Shown: piece by piece, positions 56,404 through 64,000 of the stretch | How positions within the stretch are numbered: position 1 is the stretch's first letter | How the letters are laid out: the number at the start of each line of letters is the position of its first letter | Origin: Podocnemis expansa | Lineage: Eukaryota > Chordata > Testudines > Podocnemididae | DNA length: 64,000 nt | Assembly (NCBI GenBank): GCA_007922195.1 | Contig: ML681989.1 | Span: 45,685,275-45,749,274 of the forward strand | Direction: 5' to 3' | Program-made: the position numbers and the translations under genes | The notes under the pieces: generated by a model | What the model was told of the DNA's origin: nothing | The model's input: the letters and a program-made list of their open reading frames with translations, nothing else | The model's database searches: none

Positions 56404-56885
56404 TAATGTTTAGTGATGTCATTTAATTTTCCTCCAAATCAGAACAATATAGATTTAGGTTGATGTGGCAAATGTTTACTTTTATAATTTGTCACAGAAA
56501 CATTATATTTAAAAACATTTTTGCTGAAAACACAAAGCCTTTTGTTGTTTTTGTTGTTTCTTTTAGGATTACATTAAAACACACCATTATTACTATCTTA
56601 TTTCATTTACCTTGCACCAGTAATGTTCATGAAGCACAGTATTTATATAAAAAGAACGATACCTGCCCAAAAGAATAAATGGACACAAATCTGGAATCAG
56701 AAACAACAACATTCAAAAACCAATATAGGAATGCTTCAGTCACCCTGCTTACTTCTTAGATGATACGTTAATAGCCATACTTAAGTAAATGGATTACAAA
56801 TCAAAGCTTCGAAAACAAAATGAAGAATTGGAATTCAGATGCAGATTTGACACCATTGCTTTAGGATTAAATAGGGATATTGGTT
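56404..56885. other. Unassigned AT-rich DNA
   Basis: Nothing recognised. Confidence 0.4.
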
Positions 56886-56995
56886 ATAGACTCATTGACT
56901 CTAAGGTCAGAAGGGACCAATATGATCATCTAGTCTGACCTCCTGCATAGTGCAGCCACAAAACCTCACCAACCCACTCCTATAACAGGTGATTG
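56886..56995 (-). repeat. CR1 3' end fragment
   Basis: 'tagactcattgactctaaggtcagaagggaccaatatgatcatctagtctgacctcctgc', then 'ccacccactcct'-like sequence, is the reversed tail of a common reptile CR1 subfamily. Confidence 0.8.
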
Positions 56996-57041
56996 TCTTC
57001 TTCGTACTTCCTCTCCATCTAATATGCTGCTCCACACTGTT

Positions 57042-57344
57042 TGGCTATGTCTACAGAAGGGTGTCATTTTAAGTCGACTTAAGTCAACTTAAAATTGATC
57101 TGGTGAAGTTGACTTAGGAGTATGTTAATACTAGTAGACACACCTCAGGCCCCGACTTGTGACCCTCCCCTGCCCCACCCCAGGGCATAATCCGGCTTCA
57201 GGGCCCCAATACAGCTGAGGCCCAATCTGGCTCCTGCTGCCTGAAACAAGGGGCTAGGGAGTGCATTCTGGCTCTAAGCCCCGTACTAAAGGCAGTAGCG
57301 GACGGGTTATTTCAAAATAATGATGTATGTGTGGACATAGCCTA
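57042..57344. mobile_element. Chimeric palindrome element (GTCGAC left, TTTCGAAA right)
   Basis: The ends 'ggctatgtctacagaag' and 'tgtgtggacatagcc' are inverted. The left subterminal zone has TTAAGTCGACTTAAGT-type palindromes ('aagtcgacttaagtcaacttaa'). The right zone has 'ttatttcaaaataatg'. The GC-rich core contains 'aaggggctagggag' and 'ctggctcctgctgcc', which recur reversed in 62536-63509. Confidence 0.75.
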
Positions 57345-57499
57345 AAACAATATTCCTTGCTTAATAGCAATAAACCACCTGTGAAATAATTAGCAAAACA
57401 TGAATGCACATTATGAGGAAAAAATATTAATCGTTCCATCTGTCTTGCACACTTATTCTTTTTTGCTTCAGAGAAATCAGAGAAACATTGGACTGAAAG

Positions 57500-57720
57500 G
57501 ACCCTGATAATTCTGCTTCAGATCAGAAGACTGGACTAGATGACCTAAGTATAATCTAAGCCATCTGTGACATGTGTTTGTTTAACCTGCTCTTAAAAAA
57601 TCTTCATTGAAGGAGATTCCATAACCTCCTGAGACAATTTATTCCAATGCTTAAGTACCCTGCCTGTTAGGAAGGTTTTCTAATGTCTAACTTAAATCTC
57701 CTTGTCACAGATCCACACTG
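57500..57720 (-). repeat. CR1 fragment, with a possible opposing CR1 tail
   Basis: 'tgtttgtttaacctgctcttaaaaaatcttcattgaaggagattcc' and 'aatgtctaacttaaatctcc' are reversed CR1 3' UTR/ORF2-end sequence. Just upstream, 'agactggactagatgacct' (57531-57549) reads in the opposite orientation, suggesting two fragments joined head to head. Confidence 0.6.
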
Positions 57721-57854
57721 CTACATTCCCAGCTTTAGAAACTCTCAGAGGAACTCTTCTGATGTTTCCACACCACTAAGGGGGTCTTATGATCCTTTCA
57801 GGGAAGCCTAGGCAGCCTCACTTCCTCCTAAGACTGAACCTCTGAGGTTTCAGC

Positions 57855-57954
57855 NNNNNNNNNNNNNNNNNNNNNNNNNNNNNNNNNNNNNNNNNNNNNN
57901 NNNNNNNNNNNNNNNNNNNNNNNNNNNNNNNNNNNNNNNNNNNNNNNNNNNNNN
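57855..57954. other. Assembly gap (100 N)
   Basis: 100 N, the usual placeholder for a gap of unknown size. The right edge falls inside the left arm of a foldback repeat. Confidence 0.99.
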
Positions 57955-58126
57955 GAGCTTTCGTGGGAGAAGATCCCACTTCCTCAGATGCTTCGAAGAT
58001 GTTCACCCATCTTCACCAAGTTCACCCATCTTCGAAGCATCTGAGGAAATGGGATCTTCTCCCACGAAAGCTCATGCAAAAAATAAATCTGTTAGTCTTA
58101 AAGTGCCACACAACTCCTTGTTGTTG
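57955..58126. mobile_element. Foldback repeat, nearly identical arms, beside the gap
   Basis: 'gagctttcgtgggagaagatcccacttcctcagatgcttcgaagatg' is followed after a short 'ttcacccatcttcacc' centre by its near-perfect mirror 'catcttcgaagcatctgaggaaatgggatcttctcccacgaaagctc'. Then come the tail 'gttagtcttaaagtgccacac' and 'aactccttgttg'. It is the youngest-looking copy in the window (arms differ at about one position). Confidence 0.9.
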
Positions 58127-58250
58127 GGTTTTTTTTTTTTTATCATCATATCTGAACATCCAGAAAAGACAAAACTCCAGAGGAGGGATGGTGAGGGCTC
58201 TGGACAGGTAATAAGGGGGTTTGGGGGGCTATGGGTGGGATTTATGTATG

Positions 58251-60443
58251 CTCTAGGTCAGTGGTTCCCAACCAGTGTGTGTGTACCGCGGCAACACCCA
58301 AAGTGTGCTGTGAGAATCTCGGAGAGCTAGAGTTAGAGCTCCCTCCCTGCTCAGCCCAGCCACATGGGCTGTGTAGGGCTGGCAAAAAGCAGTAGCAGCT
58401 TTAGGGCTAGGTGAAGCTGGCAGCTGCCCAGGCCCCAAGCAATAAGTGGTCCTGTCCTCAATTTGGTGGACAGAAATGAAAATATAGAAAAATATAGAAA
58501 TTGTTCCAATCTAGCAAAGCTAGTAGGGCTAGAAGCCTAAGCATTTTTCACTCTTGGCTTGTAAAGGCAAACTATCATTAGGATCTGTGCTTCATCTGAA
58601 TTGCAAATTTCACCATTATCTGCCCATCACCTTCACACTGACATGCCAAAAAGCAGGAGCAAGCAACAGACAGCACAATAGTAGGAACTTTTCCCTTGGG
58701 CTCAGCTTTTAATTCCTCAGTGTGACCATTTATTCTGCCATTTTTTAAATTTTGTGAAATATTGCCTTTTCCTTTTCTTTTTACCTGCTCTTTTGCCTTT
58801 TCCTTTGACTTTGTGACAATTTTTAGTTTGGCTTTGCTTAGATCAGTTTGCCAGGTAGGTCTATATAGGCTGCTACATATAAATACAGTGCTGCCCTCTT
58901 ACACAATCATTACAGCTGTGTGTGATGTCTGTGCTGTATCATTTTTCTTTGTAAGTAATTTTTTTAGCTTCTGTACTTACTGTTCAATATTTTTGAGGGG
59001 GCAAGAGTCTTATAAACTTGAGTACTTCCGAGAATTTCACTGAAATTTGGTGTTTTTCATTTATAGCTACACAGTAGGAACCTTTTTTACATATTTTTAT
59101 TATAATTTGTATTAAATGTCTAGTGCGCATAAACCCAAGCCTCTATGAAACATTTGTAAGATCTGACTCCCAAAATTTTAAATGTGGTATTTATTTTTGA
59201 GCTATCATTAATGTTAACACTTTTTATTTATTAATTAATGCTGATACTTTTTAAAAATTTTTTAAATGTTCATTTTAACTTTGTAGTTCAGCATTAGCTC
59301 ATTTATGTTAAGTGAAAGATGATCAACTTACAAGCTTCATGATGGGAAGATCTTTAAAAATATCATACCTAAGAATAATTTATGAGTTCCAGAGGGATAG
59401 TCATGTTAGTTCAGTTCAGCAAAACAAAAAAGGAGTCCTGGGGGGTCATGTGGGGTGGTTAGGGCTGCAACAGGGGACTGAGACCACAGAGAAGGTAGCA
59501 ATGGGGGCCGATAGTGAGCTCTTTGAGGGACCCACAAAGTAGTTTGTGGCAGGGAAGCAGCTCCCAGCCTGTCAGCCAGCCTGCAAACAGCCAAGGTAAG
59601 GGCTTTGAGGGTGGCTGCTGGGGGTTGTGGGGGGCAGGGGGTATGCGTGTAGCAGAGATGGGTGGGAGTGGATGTACAGCAGAGGTGGTGTTGCTGAGGT
59701 TGTGGGGTGGCTGTTTGGTTGGGGGGGGTGAAGCTGGTGGGCGTGAGCTGGGGGCTGGAGGCCTAGTTCTTGCCTCTGCAGTGATGGGAGGGTCCATCAC
59801 AGGTGGCTGGGGGAGGGGAGGATGGGAACCACTGGGGTGGGAGGGAGCAGCAGTGAGGTGAGGATTTGCCCTGGGTGGCAGGAAGCCACTGTGAAGAAGC
59901 AGGAACTGGGTGCTGTGCCGTGCTCCCCTGCCCTACCTTCCCACTCCCCAGGTTCCTCCCTGCCCCCCACCACAAGGCCACTCCTGTTCTCCCTTCCCGT
60001 CTCCTCTCTTGCCACCTTTGTGCTGTTCCCCACATGGCTGCCCTTGTCCTCTTTGGCCACCCCTGCCCAGGAACAGTCCTACCATTTCTGGCACCCTCCA
60101 CAAAGCAGAGCAGGTGCCAGAGCCCCCCTGTAATACTCACCAGGCTTACTGGGTTGCTCTGGCCCTACTCCCGCCCTTCTTTGCTCCCTAGATTCACTCC
60201 TGCCAGTGGCAAACACCACTGCAAATAACTCCTGACCTCCCCTGTCTTGCCATCCCTGCTCTGCTACCCCTACTACCCCACATAGCAGCATTTCTGAATC
60301 ACTGTGCCATGGTTCATAAATATTCATATTATTTTGAGGCAATGTGAATATTCATGAATTTTTAATAATGATATGCCTTGAAAAATTTGAAGGTATCGAG
60401 GTGTGCCACAGCAGAGAAAAGGTTGGGAACCACTGCTCTAGGT
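58251..60443. mobile_element. 2.2-kb hAT-type element with perfect 8-bp target duplications
   Basis: The element is 58259-60435. It starts CAGTGGTTCCCAACCAGTGT and ends 'aaaggttgggaaccactg', perfect 15-bp inverted ends. CTCTAGGT flanks it on both sides (58251-58258 and 60436-60443). No hAT transposase signature is visible in any frame, so it is non-autonomous. The interior is a mosaic: AT-rich 58440-59380, then a foldback terminus at 59388-59438, then a GC-rich block 59440-60290 with many composition-driven overlapping frames. Confidence 0.9.
59388..59438 (+). repeat. Foldback-family terminus inside the hAT element
   Basis: 'gttccagagggatagtcatgttagttcagttcagcaaaac', then 'aaaaaaggagtcctggggg', is the outer terminus and start of an arm. 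The remaining foldback sequence is missing, so it was truncated or captured. Confidence 0.7.
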
Positions 60444-60800
60444 AGTGAGTTGTGGGTTAGGGAGTTTTGGGAGGCTATAGGTGGGGATGATGGGATCCTG
60501 GAAGTTTGGGAGCTATGGGTGGGGAAGATTAGGGCTATGGGCAGAGAGGCAGGGTCAGGAAGGTCTGGAGGGCCTGGGGTGGTAGTGGGGGGTGAGAAAA
60601 TGAGGATGGGGTCATTCCACAAACAGTTAAGAACATTGGCTTTGCAACAGATAGAGCCCAGCTTCATCCTTGCCAGTGGACTTCGTTTGAGTAACTTAGG
60701 GTTACCATATGCCTGGTTTTCCCGGATATGTCTTTCTTTTCGGACATTAAATCTCTGTCCAGCTGGGTTTTTTAAATACTGGAAAATGTCTGGGATTGTG
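60444..60800. repeat. Diverged dispersed repeat that hosts the hAT insertion
   Basis: G-rich sequence flanking both sides of the hAT shares wording ('ggctatgggtggg' at 58228, 'ggctataggtgggg' at 60473, 'agctatgggtgggg' at 60510). Towards the right it reads 'agggttaccatatgcctgg' and 'ttttcccggatatgtctttc', a phrase I associate with a common reptilian repeat. Assignment is tentative. Confidence 0.4.
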
Positions 60801-61174
60801 TCTTGCTACCATTTTATATTTATATAATTGATTATTCTTTCCTAAATGGAATACTTTACACTTGTCCTTGTTGAATTTCATCCTGTTTCAGACCATTTCT
60901 CTAGTTTTTCAAGATCATTTTGAAGTTTAATCCTGTCCTTAAAAGTTCTTGCAACCCCACCCATCCTGATATCATATGCAAGATTTGTAAGTATTCTCTG
61001 TCATTATCCAAATGACTTATGGAGATACTGAATTGAACCAGAATCAGATCCAGGATACATTCCTGCATGTCACCACTCAATACATTCTTCTAGCTTGGCT
61101 GTGAACCACTCATAGCTCCTTTAGAAAAAGTTTTCTAGTGAATTGTGCCTTATCTTATAACAGGATTGTCTAGG

Positions 61175-61354
61175 CAAGTAGTTCTCAATCTTTTAAGGAT
61201 TGCAACACATCTGGCAGCATGTTATGACCCTTTGGAACACACCAGCCCACACCCTCCTGGCCAAATCCAAGCATCTTCCCAGCTCTGCATGACACACTTA
61301 CTGCTGTGTGATTACACAATAATGTGTCCCAACACAGGGACTGAAAAACTGCTG
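61175..61354. mobile_element. hAT MITE nested in CR1
   Basis: It starts 'caagtagttctcaatctttt' and ends 'gggactgaaaaactgctg', diverged hAT-like inverted ends. Both flanks contain TCTAGG, suggesting an imperfect 8-bp duplication. CR1 resumes afterwards. Confidence 0.65.
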
Positions 61355-61397
61355 ATCTAGGCTGTATTTGTCAGGTTTGTTCAATCAGAAAGTTATG

Positions 61398-61440
61398 AGA
61401 GAGATAATCAAAGCCTTACTTTGAGAGAGATAATCAAAGC
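61398..61440. repeat. Local 18-bp duplication
   Basis: GAGAGAGATAATCAAAGC occurs twice within 43 bp of the decayed CR1, followed by 'aatatatatcatatatatt', a short AT palindrome. Confidence 0.8.
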
Positions 61441-61854
61441 AATATATATCATATATATTGCTTCCTTTCTCCACCCATTGACAAGGTTTGTGACCTTGTC
61501 ACAGAAGGATATTAATTGGTTTGACTTGATTTGTTCTTTACAAATCCTTGTTGACTGTCTCTTATTATGCTGTTATCATTTAGGAGGTTACAGTTTGATA
61601 GTCTGACTTTTCAGTTATCAAAGTTAAGATGACTGGTTTACAATTCCCAGTGTTGTCCTTATTCCTTTTTTTATACATAGGTACTCTATTTACCCTTTCC
61701 TTGTACTTTGGGATCTCTCCTGTCTTCCGTGCTCTCAAACACAATCATTATTGGCTCAAAAGTCTCTTTAGCTAGTCCTTTATGTACTCTAGAACGTATT
61801 TTATCAGACCACGCTGGTTTGAAATAATCTGACTTGTCTAAGTAATTCTTAAAC

Positions 61855-62535
61855 GCTATGTCCACACAAGGCTTTTAATTCGAAACAATGACAGTTGTTT
61901 CAAATTAAAAGTTGGCAGGTCCAGACGACGTATCCTTATTTTGAAATAAGGAAAATCATTTTGATATCATAAAACCTCGTTATATATCGAAAGGAGGGTT
62001 ATTTTGAAACCACAGTTTCAAAATAACCATGTCTGGCTGTGTTACATTGATATGCCACACATATCAATATAACACTTGACCTTCCAACCCCCCTCCCCCA
62101 GCACCCTGGCCAGGGTGCTGAAGGAAGGTACAGGTGGCCCTGGGTCCAGGAGATGGCTCACCTCACAGTCAGGGCTCTGCGGCTTCTGGCAGGGTGGCCG
62201 GGGCTGGAACTGGCTCTCCCTGCAGCCTGGGCTCCACGGCAGCTCACAGGGTGGCCAGTGCGGAGCCCCTACGGACAGCCTGTGAACTGCCAAAGAGCCC
62301 AGGCTGTGAGGCGAGCCGGCTCCAGCCCCGGCCACCCTGTGAGGTGCCACGAAGCCTGGGCAGTGGAGCCAGTGGGCTGAGGCAGCTGTCGCCCTGCCAG
62401 CAGCTGCAGAGCCTGGGCTGCAGGGAGAGCGGGATCGGGGCACCTTGCACCCCCACTGCTTGCCGGGCAGCAAGGAGAGAGCTCACGGAGCACCCTGCAC
62501 CTCCATCACTGGCCTGGTTGTTCTGAAATAAAAAA
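61855..62535. mobile_element. TTTCGAAA-palindrome element, right end abutting the next element
   Basis: It starts 'gctatgtccacacaaggcttttaattcgaaac', with TTTCGAAA/TTTGAAA palindromes to about 62025. A stem-loop is formed by GTTACATTGATAT (62041-62053) and its near-mirror at 62061-62073, and a perfect 22-bp palindrome by CAGCACCCTGG and its complement at 62099-62120. The GC-rich core (62120-62510) yields overlapping frames on both strands with no domain. It ends at a second CTATGTCCACAC terminus without its own clear right end. Confidence 0.65.
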
Positions 62536-63509
62536 CACTATGTCCACACGACGTTTTCCTGTTTTGAAATGACGGAGATCGTCCTTTCGAAACAAGAGCC
62601 GTTGTTTCAAAACAGCTTAAACCACTTCTGTTTCGAAACAACGGTTATTTCAAAACTGGTGGTTTCAAAATAATGCCGTTGGGACATGTTATTTTGAAAC
62701 CGTTAAACCTCGCATCTAATCAAAACAGCTGTTGTTTCGAAAGCAGGCTTTCCCTTCATTCGAATAAACAAACTGCAGCAAGGGGCTATGAACTGGCTTC
62801 AGCTCACAGCCCCCTGCTGCAAGGGGCCGGGGCTCAGAGCTGGACCCTGCCCCTAGCCACAAAAGCAGCCGGGGCACGGAACTGGTTCCTGCCTCTAACT
62901 GCTTGCAAGGAGCCAGGGGCTCAGGGAGCCGGCTCTTAACCCGGCTGCTTGCAAGTGCCTAGGAGCAGGATCCAGCTCCAAGTCCCTTCCCCTTGCAGCA
63001 AGGGGCTAGGAGCTGAATCATGCCCCAGCCCTTCACCACAGCCAGCAGGAGCCAGCTCCTAGCCCCTGCCATCCACCACAAGGGGCTGCGAGCCAGACCG
63101 AGCTCCCAGCCCCTTGTTCCCAGCTAATGCTACCCTCGGGAAGTGGTTAGGAGCCAGACTGAGCTCCCAGCCCCTTGTCTGAGGCAGCAAGATCCACCTC
63201 CCAGCTCTTTGCCACATGGCAAGGGCAGGGGCTGCATCTGGCTCCTTGCCGCTTGCCAGTGGTGGCTGGGGCCTGATGAGGACCTGCAGTGGATAGGGAC
63301 TCATGACAGAGCAGAGGGTGGGTCCAGCCCTTCCTGCCCTCACAAGTCAATTTAAAACCTTAAGTCAACTTTCAGGGCAGGAGTTATTTAAACCAACTTA
63401 AGCAAATGCTTAAGTCCTACTTAATAAATTCTAAATATAGACCTGGAGTTGCTTAAGTCATCTTAACACAGGTTAAGTTGACTTAAGCCTCCAGTGTAGA
63501 CACACCCTT
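62536..63509. mobile_element. Chimeric palindrome element (TTTCGAAA left, GTTGAC right)
   Basis: It starts 'cactatgtccacacgacg' and ends 'ctccagtgtagacacaccc'. The left zone (to about 62765) is full of TTTCGAAA-type palindromes ('ctttcgaaacaag', 'tgtttcgaaacaacgg'). The right zone (63345-63490) has 'ttaagtcaactttc', 'ggttaagttgacttaagcc'. The GC-rich core has tandem 'gagctcccagccccttgt' blocks about 65 bp apart (63095 and 63160). It appears to be the inverted counterpart of 57042-57344. Confidence 0.7.
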
Positions 63510-63544
63510 TGACTCTAATCAACTACTTTGTTTTTCTCTAACAG

Positions 63545-63702
63545 TCTGATCTGATCCTAAAACTTACACTTCCCTACATTTATTTTCCTTCCTTTCTATA
63601 AATTCTCCAGATTAAAGCATCTGACAAACTCGGATTTTCTTCCATGAAGATCATGTGGTAAATATTTTCTTGAGAAGTGTCACAAGACTCCTTGTTTGTT
63701 CT
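63545..63702 (+). repeat. Foldback-family right half with TTACACTTCCC module
   Basis: 'gatctgatcctaaaacttacacttccctacatttattttcc', then 'aaagcatctgacaaactcggattttcttccatgaagatcatg', then 'aagtgtcacaagactccttg'. Same chimeric order as 7305 and 10701; diverged. Confidence 0.75.
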
Positions 63703-64000
63703 GTCCCAAAGAGAGTATTAAAGAACAAATCCAAAAAAAAACTAGTTACATGAGCCATCCTATTGATTCCAATGAGACTACTTCAATATGTAATGATTTT
63801 AAGGCTCAGCCATTGCCTCGCTTATACATTTACACACAGGGTAACACTTACTTGTATAGGCAAGTTATTTACTTTCTGGTTCATGGTTCCACATATATAA
63901 ACATACTACAACAAGGTTTTTACTTTCCCTTCTGCTCAAGTCTGCAGGAAGTAGGTGGGAAGAAGTGGGGAATGAGTGGACCTCATGCTCAATATACCAA
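63703..64000. other. Unassigned DNA
   Basis: Nothing recognised up to the window edge. Confidence 0.4.

Larger units (their letters stand above)
60820..61854 (-). repeat. Truncated CR1 LINE, split by a hAT MITE
   Basis: Reversed CR1 ORF2 sequence: 'tgttgaatttcatcctgtttcagacc', 'gtttttcaagatcattttgaag', 'cttgatttgttctttacaaatcc' and 'ggtttacaattccc'. Many indels, no long frame. Interrupted at 61175-61354. It also carries a short internal duplication of GAGAGAGATAATCAAAGC. Confidence 0.8.

Noticed and set aside
59763..60342. Cluster of overlapping frames of 87-125 aa on both strands
   Set aside because: Same composition effect, within the hAT element's GC-rich block; low-complexity Pro/Ser/Gly-rich products without motifs.
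62042..62526. Frames of 130-143 aa on both strands
   Set aside because: GC-rich core of a palindrome element; no recognisable domain and mirror frames on both strands.

Overview
This is repeat-rich vertebrate nuclear DNA. I see no convincing host protein-coding exon, tRNA or rRNA gene in 64 kb, so the window is probably intergenic or deep intronic. The repeats point to a sauropsid, most likely a turtle (inference; a crocodilian is the main alternative). The clues are several CR1 LINE copies in both orientations, MIR/CORE-SINE remnants, many hAT-type elements with 8-bp target duplications, and numerous copies of a palindromic 'CCCACGAAAGCTCATGC' foldback repeat. There are two assembly gaps: 400 N at 38763-39162 and 100 N at 57855-57954.

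Layout. 1-14.3 kb: a MIR remnant, two small MITEs, a complete hAT element (5064-5631), a short hAT MITE (6285-6453), a minus-strand CR1 (6521-7885) broken by a foldback insertion, then more foldback copies; about 10.9-14.3 kb is nearly repeat-free. 14.3-22.3 kb: two 'TTCGAA-palindrome' elements, a truncated hAT, two copies of a 'CAAAATTCAG' element and a foldback with an outer palindrome. 22.3-38 kb: mostly unique sequence with a foldback pair, two plus-strand CR1 tails (one split by a hAT MITE), a 78-bp-arm inverted repeat (32544-32838) and an old minus-strand CR1 (36292-37625). 38-42.7 kb: two more TTCGAA elements, one nested in a hAT element, the 400-N gap and a further hAT MITE. 42.77-47.03 kb: a nearly full-length plus-strand CR1 with an intact ORF1 and an ORF2 carrying only a few breaks. 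47-55.5 kb: a candidate solo LTR, another TTCGAA element and a GC-rich patch with an exon-like reading frame. 55.5-63.7 kb: dense GC-rich transposons of the 'GGCTATGTCTACAC' group, a 2.2-kb hAT with perfect 8-bp target duplications, CR1 fragments and foldback copies.

The only clearly protein-coding content is the CR1 at 42.8-47 kb. ORF1 encodes a zinc-binding, coiled-coil and SGNH-esterase protein. ORF2 encodes an APE-type endonuclease and reverse transcriptase.

The most unusual content is a set of elements that share GGCTATGTCTACAC-like ends but are filled with many diverged copies of a short palindrome. Three motif versions occur: TTAGTTCGAACTAA, TTATTTCGAAATAA and TTAAGTCGACTTAA. Two elements carry different versions at their two ends. 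I do not know a described family that matches this architecture. All family names come from recognising sequence by eye; no database search was possible.
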